Positions 37,936 through 47,720 of a DNA stretch of 64,000 bases are shown piece by piece. The position numbers and the translations under genes are program-made. Source of the stretch: Cytobacillus solani (GTDB taxonomy: Bacteria > Bacillota > Bacilli > Bacillales > Cytobacillaceae); the NCBI RefSeq assembly GCF_001420595.1, contig NZ_LJIX01000006.1:4885121-4949120 (forward strand), written 5' to 3'. Position 1 is the stretch's first letter, and each line of letters starts with the position of its first letter. The notes below the pieces were generated by a model. The model was not told the DNA's origin and made no database searches. It saw nothing but the letters and a program-made list of their open reading frames with translations.

Positions 37936-40017
37936 TCACTCATTACTATGCTTAGGGATACAGATGATAGATTTAAATAAATCCCCATCAATTTGAATCA
38001 TAAATTTCCCTTTCTGTATATCAATTAGGCTTTTTGCAATGGAAAGGCCCAATCCACTGCCTTGGCTAGATCTAGATTCATCGCCTCTTTTAAAACGCTC
38101 CATTAATTCATCAGCTGAAATATTTAATTCATAAGCTGAAATATTCTTGAAGGTAAGAAGGATATCTTTTCCTAAATCTTCGATATTGATATAAACCCTT
38201 GACCCTTTAAGAGCATACTTAAAGATATTGGATAATACGTTTTCAATAGACCTCCATAGTAATTTCCCATCAGCAGTCACATAAACTTTGGCATTTGGAT
38301 GGTTAAACTTAAATTCTAAGTTCAGCTCTTCAATCTTTTCACTTACTTCCCCAAGCCCCTGAGTGATCAATGATTCAATATCAATCTTTTCAAGATGGAC
38401 TGGGATATTTCCGCTTGAAGCTTTAGCAGCTTCAAATAAATCGTCCGTTAGAAACTTTAGCCTTTTAGACTTTTGATCCAGTACTTCTGTATATTCCGCT
38501 ATCTTTGACAGGTCCTTTTCTTTTTTAAGTAAATCGACATATGTGATAATCGATGTTAATGGTGTTCGTATATCATGGGATACATTGGTGATGAGTTCTG
38601 TTTTTAATCTCTCACTTTTTAGTTCGTTATCTACTGCATTTTTCAGCCCATCCGTAATGCTGTTAATATTGGCAGCTAGATTTGCAAACTCTCCCTTTCC
38701 ACCAATTTCGATACTGTGTTGGATTTCTCCATTTTTTATTCTCTCTACTCCATCTTTAATTGCCTTAAAAGACTTAACTTTCTTCAAAGCAAACCAGGCA
38801 GCAAACCCTATGGTTATTGGAAACATAAAAAATGTTAAAGCAATTAATAGCGGATACCCTATAACAATCAGAACTGTTTTTACCCCAACATTTCCACTAT
38901 CATAGACATTTCTTACAAATTGAACAAGTCCTTTGACTATTTGATAAATCAGGGTATGCTTAAACAATGTTCTATTCTTAACATGTCTCACCATTGATAA
39001 AATAAGTACAAAACAAGCAGCGGAAAATGGAATCGTGATTGGAATGACCCAGTTTAAGTTGTTTGGAATTTCCAAAAAATCAAGTATTAAAACCCAAAGT
39101 GTTATAAGTCCTATACATAGTAAGATGTTCAAATCAATATATAATTTATCTACTGCATACAAACGCAGCTCTTCGTCCTTAAAGGACTTTCTCCCGGTCA
39201 CAAATGCCAGATATAAAAAGGATAGGATAAATCCTGCTGAAAATCCTAGTAAATAATAAAAGCCCTTTGTGGAATTCACTTTCTTTTCTTTCCACTCATT
39301 TATTTTTGAATCTAAAAACTTCTTTGGAAAAGCAACATACATTGCATGGTTTTCAGTGCCCCATTCATCCAATTCCATTGTAATCCGATTTAAATATTTA
39401 TTTGCCTCTATTTCTTTTGGATAAATATCGCTTTTATACCCCTCAAACACCATGTAAGATGGATAGTCTTTAAATTGTTCTTTATCTTTCATTATACTAT
39501 TCGTATAAACATTTACACCATCGCTGGCATAATACAAAGGATCTTTAACTTCTTCGATATTGTTCAATAGGAAATGAAATTCTCTTAAATCCCTCTTTAT
39601 CATTTGGTCCTTTAACTCAGAAATTTTATCGGCATAATCAACCTTGAACTTCTCGTAATTTTCCGCTTCACTTAAATTTGGATTATAACTCTTGGAATCA
39701 ATCTGAAATTCTGAAAATAAGTTCTGTTCTTCCATTCTTTGATCATCTTTATTAATTGTTCCGCCCTTTAGAATATTTTCTTCACTTTTATATTTTCCCA
39801 ACAGCCTTGTGAGTTCACTTATGAGATTTTCACTTTCTCTTACATAAGACTCGCTAAAGAAGTAATTATCTTCAAAAACGATTCCAACATCGCCATCATT
39901 TACAGAGACTAAATTAGCAATTGCTTGCATAACACCTGAAAAACAAGCAAGCATGATCATAAAGACAATCAATTTTGTTGTCATTGAGTGGCTATATTTT
40001 TTCAACCTTATATCCAA
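37936..40017 (-). CDS. Membrane sensor histidine kinase
   Basis: 693 residues. An N-terminal membrane segment precedes an extracytoplasmic sensor of about 200 residues, then a cluster of four or five membrane segments (about 245-410). HAMP is at about 415-460, HisKA has the phospho-acceptor His in TNVSHDIRTPLTSIITYVDLL, and the ATPase domain has N-box NVLSNIFKYA and G-box GSGLGLSIAKSLI. The TTG start at 40017 overlaps the end of the response regulator gene by 26 nt. The multi-span middle region is unlike simple two-span kinases and suggests sensing in or at the membrane. Confidence 0.93.
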   Translation of the reverse strand: MDIRLKKYSHSMTTKLIVFMIMLACFSGVMQAIANLVSVNDGDVGIVFEDNYFFSESYVRESENLISELTRLLGKYKSEENILKGGTINKDDQRMEEQNLFSEFQIDSKSYNPNLSEAENYEKFKVDYADKISELKDQMIKRDLREFHFLLNNIEEVKDPLYYASDGVNVYTNSIMKDKEQFKDYPSYMVFEGYKSDIYPKEIEANKYLNRITMELDEWGTENHAMYVAFPKKFLDSKINEWKEKKVNSTKGFYYLLGFSAGFILSFLYLAFVTGRKSFKDEELRLYAVDKLYIDLNILLCIGLITLWVLILDFLEIPNNLNWVIPITIPFSAACFVLILSMVRHVKNRTLFKHTLIYQIVKGLVQFVRNVYDSGNVGVKTVLIVIGYPLLIALTFFMFPITIGFAAWFALKKVKSFKAIKDGVERIKNGEIQHSIEIGGKGEFANLAANINSITDGLKNAVDNELKSERLKTELITNVSHDIRTPLTSIITYVDLLKKEKDLSKIAEYTEVLDQKSKRLKFLTDDLFEAAKASSGNIPVHLEKIDIESLITQGLGEVSEKIEELNLEFKFNHPNAKVYVTADGKLLWRSIENVLSNIFKYALKGSRVYINIEDLGKDILLTFKNISAYELNISADELMERFKRGDESRSSQGSGLGLSIAKSLIDIQKGKFMIQIDGDLFKSIICIPKHSNE

Positions 40018-40678
40018 TTCCCCACACCACCTTTAAATATTTTGGCTCTTTCGGATTGATTTCTATTTTTTCTCTAATTTTTCTTATATGAACGGTTACT
40101 GTGTTTTCCGGGCTAAAGGCCGTTTCATTCCAAACCTTTTCGTAAATCTCTTCGATAGAGAACACTCGTCCTGCATTTGCAGTTAAAAATTTTAAGATCT
40201 TGTATTGCACTGGTGTAAGTTGAACCGCCTCTCCATCAACAGTAATTATTTTACTTTCATCATCAATCATGAGCCCACCTGTTTTATAAACGTTGCTCTT
40301 CGTTTCAAGGCTTCCTAAAGTTGTGTACCTTCTTAGCTGTGATTTAACTCTTGCCATTAGCTCCAAAGGATTAAATGGCTTCGTAATATAGTCATCTGCT
40401 CCTATATTTAATCCTAGTATTTTGTCGTAATCCTCCGTTTTAGCGGAAAGCATAATGAGCGGGATGTTATTCTCTTCCCTAATCTTCATGGTTGCTCTTA
40501 TACCATCCATCTTTGGCATCATAATATCCATAATAACTAGATGAATTTCCTGATTATCGATTATTTCGATTGCTTCTAAACCGTTAAAAGCCTTGAAAAT
40601 TGTATAGCCCTCATTTTCTAAGTAAATTCCTATCGCATCCACAATTGCCTGATCATCGTCACAAACCAATATGTTCAC
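39992..40678 (-). CDS. OmpR-family response regulator
   Basis: 228 residues. The receiver domain has acidic CDDDQ, phospho-acceptor Asp in VIMDIMMPKMDG and Lys in DYITKPFNP. A winged-helix DNA-binding domain follows (VQLTPVQYKILKFLTANAGRVFSIEEIYEKVW). GTG 40678 is preferred over GTG 40687 because AGGGGTG then has a proper spacing. It is paired with the overlapping histidine kinase gene. No target genes are obvious nearby. Confidence 0.95.
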   Translation of the reverse strand: MNILVCDDDQAIVDAIGIYLENEGYTIFKAFNGLEAIEIIDNQEIHLVIMDIMMPKMDGIRATMKIREENNIPLIMLSAKTEDYDKILGLNIGADDYITKPFNPLELMARVKSQLRRYTTLGSLETKSNVYKTGGLMIDDESKIITVDGEAVQLTPVQYKILKFLTANAGRVFSIEEIYEKVWNETAFSPENTVTVHIRKIREKIEINPKEPKYLKVVWGIGYKVEKI

Positions 40679-40733
40679 TACATTCACCCCTAAAATAAAC
40701 TACAAGTCCTGCTCCTCCCTCTATTATTCGTTT

Positions 40734-41294
40734 TTAGTTAATTTTTTTGCAAACATAAACAAAAGCTGGCGGGAAATTTAGTGGGACATAATGGATTCTC
40801 TCAATGTGGAAAGCTCTAGAAAGCTGTTTCTTCATTTGTAAAGAATATTGAAAAGCAATGAAATACCCCCCTGGCTTTAATGAATCAATCACCTGTTTTA
40901 GTAATCTTTCACGTAGTTCCGTTGAAAAATTAAAGAAGGGCAGTCCACTAATAACACAGTCTAATTGCTTAATACCATTTTGGTCCATTATATTTAGTAA
41001 CTGAACAGCATTCTGATAACACAAGTATTCCGGGAATTCCTTCTGAAGGTTCCCACTCATTTCCCCATCCTTCTCAAACAGAAGAACAGCTGCTTTATTG
41101 GATACATGTGATTGGATTTCTTTTGTAATCGCACCTGTACCGGAACCAAGCTCCGCTACTGCACCCACTTCCTCCCACGCCACCTGCTGGACCATTTTTC
41201 TAGCCAAAAAACTTGAGCTTGGCCATACACTGCCGATTTCCTTTGGCTTACGGATAAAGGATTGTAAAAATAACAAGGAATTGTGATTATTCAA
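40734..41294 (-). CDS. Class I SAM-dependent methyltransferase, phospholipid N-methyltransferase-like
   Basis: 186 residues. The N-terminal block FIRKPKEIGSVWPSSSFLARKMVQQV is typical of Bacillus proteins related to PmtA. The SAM motif is AVAELGSGTGAITKEI and the acidic motif is VLLFEKDGEM. The TTG at 41294 follows GGAGG by 8 nt and is taken as start; a GTG five codons earlier overlaps that site. It may modify a lipid or small molecule. It is immediately upstream of the two-component genes on the same strand. Confidence 0.8.
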   Translation of the reverse strand: MNNHNSLLFLQSFIRKPKEIGSVWPSSSFLARKMVQQVAWEEVGAVAELGSGTGAITKEIQSHVSNKAAVLLFEKDGEMSGNLQKEFPEYLCYQNAVQLLNIMDQNGIKQLDCVISGLPFFNFSTELRERLLKQVIDSLKPGGYFIAFQYSLQMKKQLSRAFHIERIHYVPLNFPPAFVYVCKKIN

Positions 41295-41447
41295 AGAACT
41301 CGCCTCCACTGACTTATGGTCTTGCCTTTTGCTAATGAGGTTATCTTAATAAAAAAATCTTAGAAACTAGTGGATAGGTTTCTTAAGATTTTCTTAAGGT
41401 TTTTTATTAGGAGAGTTGCGAAGTGATGAGTAGGGGTAAAAAATAAA

Positions 41448-41477
41448 AAACAGTCTACTTTTATTCATAGACTGTTT
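41448..41477. terminator. Hairpin beside attachment-like repeat G
   Basis: AAACAGTCTA and TAGACTGTTT enclose a ten-base loop. It lies 19 nt before the repeat at 41497 and corresponds in position to the terminator after rlmH. Confidence 0.75.
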
Positions 41478-41496
41478 CAATGTGATATATTAAAGT

Positions 41497-41540
41497 CTCA
41501 CTTACTTACGATTTGGTTCACCGTATTATTTCTAAATGAG
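41497..41540 (-). repeat. rlmH-end attachment-like repeat, copy G (leftmost)
   Basis: The 26-bp core at 41497-41522 differs from the rlmH end at five positions. Read on the minus strand it still encodes GEPNRK-stop. The outer arm TAAATGAG (41533-41540) is an inverted copy of the CTCACTTA start. It is the most diverged substitution-only copy and the farthest from rlmH. Confidence 0.75.
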
Positions 41541-41629
41541 GTTTTCTGTTTGATATCTACTAATATTGTTACTAACAAGAAAAAAGTCAGATTGTCTGAT
41601 TGCTCCTAGTTACTTCACACACCAACGTT

Positions 41630-43078
41630 TCACTTTTTATTAGCTTCATATACTTTCAACAACTTACCTTTTATGGTTGTGTTTTTCATCCGTTTCAACA
41701 CAATCGGACCTTTATCATTTAATATTTCAACATAAGAAACAGCATCTAATATTGTAATGATACCAATATCCTCTACTGTTACTCCTTCAATTTTTGCAAT
41801 CGTTCCAACAAAATCTACTGCTCTAAGCTTCTTTTTCTTACCACCATTAAAGTACAACTTCATAATTTGCTTATTTATTTTTTCACCTTTTGCCTTTTTA
41901 ATAGTTGGTTCAACATTCATTTTTGCTTCAAAGTCAGATTTCTTATTTGAGACTTCCTCTTTTGAAGGAGCAGCCATGCTCGGAATCTCAAAACCAATAT
42001 ATTCTTCAATTTCACTTAAAAACTTATCCTCAAATGGTGTAACAAAAGTGATAGCTTTCCCCTTTTGCCCTGCCCTTCCTGTTCTTCCCGTTCGATGGAC
42101 ATAGCTTTCTTTCTCTAATGGAAGGTCATAGTTAATGACATGTGTTATATTATCAATATCAATTCCTCTAGCGGCTACATCCGTAGCAATTAAATAGCGG
42201 AATTCTCCTCTTCTAAAGTCATTCATCACATCAAGCCGATCTTCTTGTACCATGCCGCCGTGAATTTTATCGCAGCTATAACCTAAATCCATTAACTGAT
42301 CACACAAAGTATCTACTCGATCTTTTGTTCGACAAAAGATTATGCAGCTATCTGGATTTTCAACAATCGTTACATCTTTAAGCATAGAAAATTTATGGTC
42401 TTCTTCCACTTCAAAAAGAGAATGATCAATTTTATCAGTTGTGAGTCCAGTCACCTTAATTTCAATATCGATAGGTGTTTTCATATAGTTAAGTGATAGG
42501 TTTTTGACCTTCTCCGGCATAGTAGCTGAAAATAACATTGTCACTCGTTTTCGTGGTAACTCTTTGATGATAGCTTCCACTTGTTCAATAAATCCCATGT
42601 TTAACATTTCGTCAGCTTCATCTATAACAAGATAGTTAATTCGTTCTAAAGGTAGAGTACCTCTTTCAATATGATCTAACACGCGGCCCGGAGTACCGAC
42701 GACTACATGCGTTTTTTGCTTTAATTCTGTTTTTTGGATTGCAAAAGGTTGTTTTCCATAAACAGCTGCAGCTTTTATTCGTTTAAATCTGCCTATGTTT
42801 ATGAAATCCTCTTTCACTTGAACAGCAAGTTCTCTTGTTGGTGTCAAAATTAACGCTTGCGGTTTATTTTCCTTCCAATCAATTAATTCACAAATGGGAA
42901 TCCCGTATGATGCAGTCTTTCCACTCCCTGTTTGTGATTTTACGACAAGATCCATTTTCTCTAACACAAGAGGGATAACCTTACTTTGAACAGCTGTTGG
43001 ATTTTCATATTCTAAGCTTTCCAGCGCATCTACTATTTCATTACTTAATTTATAATCCTTAAAACTTTCTCTGCACAT
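41630..43078 (-). CDS. dbpA: DEAD-box ATP-dependent RNA helicase DbpA (YxiN type)
   Basis: 482 residues. Helicase motifs in order: Q-motif FKDYKLS...NPTAVQ, Walker [29 protein letters not shown] in [12 protein letters not shown], and [12 protein letters not shown]. The last 75 residues ([37 protein letters not shown]) form the RNA-binding domain that targets DbpA to 23S rRNA hairpin 92 in B. subtilis. It is normally a core ribosome-assembly gene, so its place inside an att-bounded segment is notable; it may be an extra copy. Start ATG 43078 after AGAGG. Confidence 0.95.
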   Translation of the reverse strand: MCRESFKDYKLSNEIVDALESLEYENPTAVQSKVIPLVLEKMDLVVKSQTGSGKTASYGIPICELIDWKENKPQALILTPTRELAVQVKEDFINIGRFKRIKAAAVYGKQPFAIQKTELKQKTHVVVGTPGRVLDHIERGTLPLERINYLVIDEADEMLNMGFIEQVEAIIKELPRKRVTMLFSATMPEKVKNLSLNYMKTPIDIEIKVTGLTTDKIDHSLFEVEEDHKFSMLKDVTIVENPDSCIIFCRTKDRVDTLCDQLMDLGYSCDKIHGGMVQEDRLDVMNDFRRGEFRYLIATDVAARGIDIDNITHVINYDLPLEKESYVHRTGRTGRAGQKGKAITFVTPFEDKFLSEIEEYIGFEIPSMAAPSKEEVSNKKSDFEAKMNVEPTIKKAKGEKINKQIMKLYFNGGKKKKLRAVDFVGTIAKIEGVTVEDIGIITILDAVSYVEILNDKGPIVLKRMKNTTIKGKLLKVYEANKK

Positions 43079-43204
43079 AACTAAACCTCTTTTATTTTGA
43101 ATTATTTACCTTATTATCTTGCGTATAGATCATTTCCTTATACAAACTACTATTATACGCGAATTCCTATTTTGTTACTGAACAACCTCCTGTTGTCTAA
43201 ATGG

Positions 43205-43876
43205 TTATTTATTCTTCAACACTTCGGCAAGTTCATTCAAGGAATGGGATTGTTTAATTTGATAGTTCCGTCCTTCCTTTTGCAAATAATTTTTATCACA
43301 AAATTGTGTAAGTACATGCAATAAGTGCCGATAGGATACACCTAAATAATCACAAACTGTTACGTGTTTCTCTTTATAAATTCCTTCATCTGCTGTTTGC
43401 AAAATAAAATCCGCTAGCCGGTTTTCAAGCGGGAAAGCGAGACTTTGTGAATACTTTGCTGCCATATGTGTAGCTTTTACACTTAAAAATTTAGTCATTT
43501 CACGGAGAAATTTTGCATCATCCAGTAATTGTGTGCGATATCGATGAAACGGAATCGCAAAACAAATGATCTTCGTTGATGCTTGAATCCCCTTTGTATA
43601 ATACACATCATTTAATAATTCCATTTCCCCAATATAATCATGAGCATTGATAAAATTAATTAAGGATACTTTTCCATTCTGATGTGTTACATATATTTTT
43701 GCTTTTCCTTCCATTACATAAAATAAAAAGTCCGGCCTCATGCCCTCTTGAATGATCCATTCATCCCGCCTGTATTCGTGAACTTCTATAAATGCTTCTA
43801 CTTGAAATGAAAATAGATGTGCGATTGAGTTATTCTCCAAATACAATCTTTTTTTCTCACCTTTGTAAACTTCCAT
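43205..43876 (-). CDS. Crp/Fnr-family regulator (YeiL-like)
   Basis: 223 residues with an N-terminal cyclic-nucleotide-binding-type barrel (RRDEWIIQEGMRPDFLFYVMEGKAKIYVTHQNGKVSLINFINAHDYIGEMELL) and a C-terminal helix-turn-helix (VTVCDYLGVSYRHLLHVLTQFCDKNYLQKEG). No obvious four-Cys iron-sulfur set is present. It is divergent from an MFS gene, with a perfect palindrome between them, so it probably regulates that transporter. ATG 43876 with GAGGTGG upstream. Confidence 0.9.
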   Translation of the reverse strand: MEVYKGEKKRLYLENNSIAHLFSFQVEAFIEVHEYRRDEWIIQEGMRPDFLFYVMEGKAKIYVTHQNGKVSLINFINAHDYIGEMELLNDVYYTKGIQASTKIICFAIPFHRYRTQLLDDAKFLREMTKFLSVKATHMAAKYSQSLAFPLENRLADFILQTADEGIYKEKHVTVCDYLGVSYRHLLHVLTQFCDKNYLQKEGRNYQIKQSHSLNELAEVLKNK

Positions 43877-43888
43877 ATTCCACCTCGA

Positions 43889-43908
43889 AATATGAGATAT
43901 CTCATATT
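43889..43908. promoter_or_regulatory. 20-bp palindrome between the Crp-like and MFS genes
   Basis: AATATGAGATATCTCATATT is perfectly symmetric and lies in the short divergent intergenic region. It is the probable operator of the Crp/Fnr-type protein. The half-site TGAGA differs from the classical TGTGA and TTGAT. Confidence 0.7.
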
Positions 43909-43956
43909 ATTCATATTTTATCCCATGATATCATGCATTCAATGAGGAGGAAAATA

Positions 43957-45129
43957 ATGAATACACAGCGCTGGATGAGTACACGTTTTTTTAGTTTTTT
44001 TATGACATGGGGCATTTTTCTGCCTTATTGGTCAGGGTGGATGATTTATACAAAAGGAATTACTGTCTCACAAGCTAGCTTGATCATGAGCTTCGGTTTA
44101 ATTACGAGAGGCCTGTCCACATTATTTGCCTTTCCATATTTATCAGAGAGATTTAGCAGTAAAGTCCTGTTAAAAGTGGCGGGAATTGGCACCCTAGCCT
44201 CCATTCTTTGTTATATTCCAGTAAACTCCTTTGCTGGCTTACTATTAGTAACGATCGTTTTACACATATTTTATCCTACTCTGATGCCTGCTTTAGATAG
44301 TGCTGCCAGTATCCTTGTACAAAGCAAACAATTAAGACACTATGGAAGAAGCCGTCAATGGGGATCCATTGGGTTTGTCTCAGTGGGCATAGTTTTAACC
44401 ATTTTTACAGGAATGTTTGGAGATGAGGTAATTTTCTGGGCACTATTGCTTGGAATGATCGGATTTGTGCTTCTTAGTTTAATGAGTGCCCCTAGTACTT
44501 TATCTAAAAAGCCGCAAGTAGACCAAACACAAAAAGCAGGCATGTTCCATTTATTTCGGATCAAACACTTTAGTTTGGTACTTATGATTGTCATTTTACT
44601 GCAAGCCGCACATGCTACTTATTACAACTACGGATATATTTTCCTACAGGATATCCATGCACCCATATACCTGATTGGTCTCATTATTAACATTGCCGTG
44701 ATTGCAGAAATCATATTCTTCTCAGTTGCAGATAAAAGCTTTAACAAATTTTCAGTAGGCACTTTACTGACATTTGCAGCAATTGGTTCTTCCATTCGTT
44801 GGATATTAATATTTGCCTTTCCAAATGTACTTGTTTTCTGTATCGCGCAAACTTTACATGCATTTTCGTTTGCTATGGGGCATTACGCCTTTATGAAATA
44901 CTTAATCAACAACATACCACACGCACAGATACCAAAAGCACAAGGCATGTATTCAGCACTTGCACTTAGCTGGAGCACTGCAGTGTTTACAATCTTTGGT
45001 GGCTACTTATACGAAATTGAGCCAAGATATGCCTTTATCGGAATGATTGTTTGTACCCTGCCAGCCATGCTGATTGCACTTATATACCGAAAACTAGAAC
45101 TTAGAAAGGGAGCTCTTATTTCTATTTAA
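43957..45129 (+). CDS. Major facilitator transporter (LacY/HcaT-like MFS_1 type)
   Basis: 390 residues with about twelve membrane segments. It starts RWMSTRFFSFFMTWGIFLPYWSGWMIYTKGI and contains RHYGRSRQWGSIGFVSVGI, the arginine-rich loop typical of the HcaT/LacY-related branch. The open frame reaches back to 43792, but GAGGAGG lies 6 nt before ATG 43957. The substrate is unknown. It is paired divergently with a Crp/Fnr regulator and followed by a strong terminator. Confidence 0.9.
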   Translation: MNTQRWMSTRFFSFFMTWGIFLPYWSGWMIYTKGITVSQASLIMSFGLITRGLSTLFAFPYLSERFSSKVLLKVAGIGTLASILCYIPVNSFAGLLLVTIVLHIFYPTLMPALDSAASILVQSKQLRHYGRSRQWGSIGFVSVGIVLTIFTGMFGDEVIFWALLLGMIGFVLLSLMSAPSTLSKKPQVDQTQKAGMFHLFRIKHFSLVLMIVILLQAAHATYYNYGYIFLQDIHAPIYLIGLIINIAVIAEIIFFSVADKSFNKFSVGTLLTFAAIGSSIRWILIFAFPNVLVFCIAQTLHAFSFAMGHYAFMKYLINNIPHAQIPKAQGMYSALALSWSTAVFTIFGGYLYEIEPRYAFIGMIVCTLPAMLIALIYRKLELRKGALISI

Positions 45130-45184
45130 ATCTCTTGTCTAGTTCTTCCAAAGCTGTTTCAATTTTTTTAACTTCACAATCCTT

Positions 45185-45236
45185 CAAAAAAGCTGAGATT
45201 TATCTAATTTAGATAAATCTCAGCTTTTTTATATTT
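45185..45236. terminator. Terminator beside attachment-like repeat F
   Basis: A long near-perfect stem AAAAGCTGAGATTTATCTAA with its complement reaches about 45230. A- and T-runs lie on the two sides, so it acts in both directions. It is 28 nt before the repeat at 45259. Confidence 0.92.
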
Positions 45237-45258
45237 TCACAAAACATATAAGGATAAC

Positions 45259-45306
45259 CTCATTTACTTACGGTACGGTTCTTCGTAACTATTCTAAAGG
45301 CGGATT
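45259..45306 (-). repeat. rlmH-end attachment-like repeat, copy F
   Basis: The core at 45259-45284 has three differences from the rlmH end and encodes EEPYRK-stop on the minus strand. The inner hairpin TACGG-TTCT-TCGTA is kept. The right arm (GTAACTATTCTAAAGGCGG) resembles that of copy B, so F and B form a subtype. Confidence 0.8.
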
Positions 45307-45339
45307 TTATTTCCCGATTTGAGCCACTAATCAGTCGCA

Positions 45340-45382
45340 ATATAACGATAACTCTTATCAACTCAAGTTATCTGGGTTATAT
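45340..45382. repeat. Inverted repeat right of copy F
   Basis: ATATAAC-GATAACT and AGTTATC-TGG-GTTATAT can fold into a 14-bp interrupted stem. It lies in the otherwise empty 45307-45489 stretch between copy F and the MocR gene. It is not followed by a T-run. Role unknown. Confidence 0.5.
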
Positions 45383-45489
45383 CGGTTTAGGTCATATGTC
45401 TAAACTCACTTATTCCTTTTCCATATACTAAGAAAAAAAGAAGATGAGAAAATGTACAATAATGAGCATGGCTTTGCGTAATGATATGT

Positions 45490-46905
45490 CTATGACTCGC
45501 CTATCTCCTCTTCATGGAGGCAGCTAGCGAGTAAACTGATTCCCTTTTCAATTTCTTCAATTGATAATCCCCCAAATCCTAACATAATATAGGAATGACC
45601 TTCAGGGGTTGGATTCAACCAAAAACTTAACGGGGAATAAACTTTGACCCCCTTCTGCAGACCCTTTTCGATTAGCTCTAAGGTTGATACACCCTTTAGT
45701 TTCAATAAGATATGCAAGCCTGACTTTTCTCCAACAACTTTTACTTTAGTGCCCATATGTTGTTCAATACTTCTTAGCAAAGCCTGATGTTTTCTTTGAT
45801 ACAGCTTGCGCATTCTTCGAATATGCCTTTCGAATTCTCCAGATTGCATGAACAGAGCCATAGCCCTCTGAATTATAGGAGAGACAGATTGGTTATAAGC
45901 CGCGAACTTTCGTAAATATTGACCCATTAGAGAAGGTGGAAATACAATATAACTTAACCGGACTGAAGGAAGAAATGATTTAGAAAATGTACCTAAATAA
46001 ATGACCCTTTCTTCTTCATCCAGGGATTTCAGCGAAGGAATGGGCTGTCCCCGGTAACGAAACTCACCGTCATAATCATCCTCAATAATGTATCCCTCAG
46101 ATTGATAAGCCCATTTTAGCAACCGCATTCTTTTCGAAATGGACAAAACCATACCGAATGGAAATTGGTGAGAAGGCGTTACATATACGGCTTTTGCCCT
46201 GCTCGTTTGAATATGCTCAACTGACAATCCGTCCTTTTCAAGAGGCATGGGTTCAACATGGCATCTCTCGTCTTCAAATACAGACCGTACGCCACTGTAA
46301 CCCGGTTCTTCCATGGCCACGGTATGTCCCTGAAGTGCCAAAAGCCGGCAGATCAACGCCATAGAAGTTTGTGTTCCAGCCGTAATAAGAATCTGTTCTG
46401 GTGCAGAGCGTACACCTCTGGATTGCAGTAAATGGTTTGAAATCTCCCTCCTCAATGCAAACTCACCTTGCTTTTCACTATACTTAAATAACCAGTTGTT
46501 CTCTTGATCAACTGCGTCTGAAAGACATTTCTTCCACTGCTTCAAGGGGAATTTTTCAAGATCGACATTTCCATATTCAAAATCCACAAGGACTTCGCTT
46601 GAAGGCTTACATTCCAACTTAATAGGATGCTCCACCTCATTCGGATGCAGTGGAGATTTCTCAATCTCAGCTACCCATATTCCACTTTTAGGTACACTTT
46701 CGAGGTATCCCTCTGATTGCAGCTGCTGATATGCTGCCTCAACGGTATTTCGGCTAACCTTTAAATGAGCTGTTAGCTGACGGATGGATGGCATCTTCAT
46801 TCCTGGCAAGAGCCTGCCCTCTTCAATTTCCTTCTTAATCCAATGATACAACTGACTGTATAAGGGCTCAGGCAGCTCTCTATGTAAAAATGGGGTGATT
46901 TCCAC
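45490..46905 (-). CDS. MocR/PdxR-type regulator (GntR HTH fused to aminotransferase fold)
   Basis: 471 residues. The N-terminal GntR winged helix is LPEPLYSQLYHWIKKEIEEGRLLPGMKMPSIRQLTAHLKVSRNTVEAAYQQL. A fold-type I aminotransferase domain follows, with the PLP-lysine motif YLGTFSKSFLPSVRLSYIV and ITAGTQTSMALICRLLA. The longer frame starts at 46959, but GGAGGG lies 6 nt before GTG 46905 and the family begins here. It is divergent from a pyridoxamine-phosphate-oxidase-like gene, which points to vitamin B6-linked control. Confidence 0.9.
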   Translation of the reverse strand: MEITPFLHRELPEPLYSQLYHWIKKEIEEGRLLPGMKMPSIRQLTAHLKVSRNTVEAAYQQLQSEGYLESVPKSGIWVAEIEKSPLHPNEVEHPIKLECKPSSEVLVDFEYGNVDLEKFPLKQWKKCLSDAVDQENNWLFKYSEKQGEFALRREISNHLLQSRGVRSAPEQILITAGTQTSMALICRLLALQGHTVAMEEPGYSGVRSVFEDERCHVEPMPLEKDGLSVEHIQTSRAKAVYVTPSHQFPFGMVLSISKRMRLLKWAYQSEGYIIEDDYDGEFRYRGQPIPSLKSLDEEERVIYLGTFSKSFLPSVRLSYIVFPPSLMGQYLRKFAAYNQSVSPIIQRAMALFMQSGEFERHIRRMRKLYQRKHQALLRSIEQHMGTKVKVVGEKSGLHILLKLKGVSTLELIEKGLQKGVKVYSPLSFWLNPTPEGHSYIMLGFGGLSIEEIEKGISLLASCLHEEEIGES

Positions 46906-47014
46906 TGGTAACCCTCCATCTGTCCCTATTAAACTTTTTAATTCTGCCGCTTTCATCATGTACAGAAATTTCTTAAAATGATTTTATCATTTATAAAGAA
47001 AGATGGGATGAAAA

Positions 47015-47560
47015 ATGCATAAGATCCGCCAAGAAAAATTAATATGTACAGATGAAAAGCGTATTGATCAGTTTTTAAGCCACGCACGGACGGGTTACCT
47101 TGGATTAACGGATGGGGAGCTTCCTTATGTGGTTCCTTTGAATTTTGTCTGGATGAATGAAGCTTTGTATTTTCATGGTGCCGCAAAAGGAAGAAAAATC
47201 AATTTGATTCATGCAAATCCCAACTGTTGTTTCACAGTATCTGAAGATTACGGAACGATGGTAAGCCCTATACCTGCAAAGACAGATACTGCTTACATGA
47301 GTGTGATGCTGTTCGGAGTACTTGAAAAGGTAAGTGATTTAACAGAAGCGACCGCGGCAATGCAAGCCATGCTGGATAAGTACGTACCCGGCTACTACGA
47401 TAAAAGCCTTTCACAATCCCATGTTGAGAAATATCGATCTTCTCTAGGGAGCCATACAGCGGTTTTTAAACTTAAACCCAGCGTACGAACGGCAAAAGAA
47501 AACCAAATGAATCCGCAATTGTCTTTCTACCCCGGCAGGAACGTTCAGATGGATATCTAA
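47015..47560 (+). CDS. Pyridoxamine 5'-phosphate oxidase-family flavin/heme-binding protein
   Basis: 181 residues with the split-barrel FMN-binding fold: [59 protein letters not shown]. It belongs to the NimA/PNPOx-like group rather than true PdxH. Such proteins bind FMN, F420 or heme and reduce small molecules. It is divergent from the MocR-type regulator, its likely controller, and ends shortly before the terminator next to repeat E. Confidence 0.85.
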   Translation: MHKIRQEKLICTDEKRIDQFLSHARTGYLGLTDGELPYVVPLNFVWMNEALYFHGAAKGRKINLIHANPNCCFTVSEDYGTMVSPIPAKTDTAYMSVMLFGVLEKVSDLTEATAAMQAMLDKYVPGYYDKSLSQSHVEKYRSSLGSHTAVFKLKPSVRTAKENQMNPQLSFYPGRNVQMDI

Positions 47561-47642
47561 AATTTTCTGCAAACAGGACATCATTTCCATCAAGAAAACC
47601 TTTTATAAAGGCTAGTGGCACAATCCTAATGGGATAAGACTA

Positions 47643-47684
47643 AAAAAGGGAGCCAATACTGCACAACGCATTGGCTCCCTTTTT
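47643..47684. terminator. Terminator beside attachment-like repeat E
   Basis: AAAAAGGGAGCCAAT and ATTGGCTCCCTTTTT form a perfect 15-bp stem with flanking A- and T-runs. It works for the PNPOx-like gene and for the nitroreductase gene on the other strand. It is 10 nt before the repeat at 47695. Confidence 0.93.
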
Positions 47685-47694
47685 ATATCAAAAT

Positions 47695-47720
47695 CTCATT
47701 TACTTACGATTAGGTTCTCT
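47695..47720 (-). repeat. rlmH-end attachment-like repeat, copy E (inside the nitroreductase 3' end)
   Basis: The core differs from the rlmH end at four positions and encodes REPNRK-stop on the minus strand. These codons are the actual C-terminus of the nitroreductase open frame (stop at 47700-47702), so the repeat is fused in frame to a different gene. Confidence 0.78.

Noticed and set aside
41303-41345. Possible eighth rlmH-type repeat (ACTTATGGT ... CTAATGAGGTT)
   Set aside because: Only two short blocks match, the central CGGTTC is missing, and the peptide-coding feature is lost. It may be a worn-out copy but cannot be supported.
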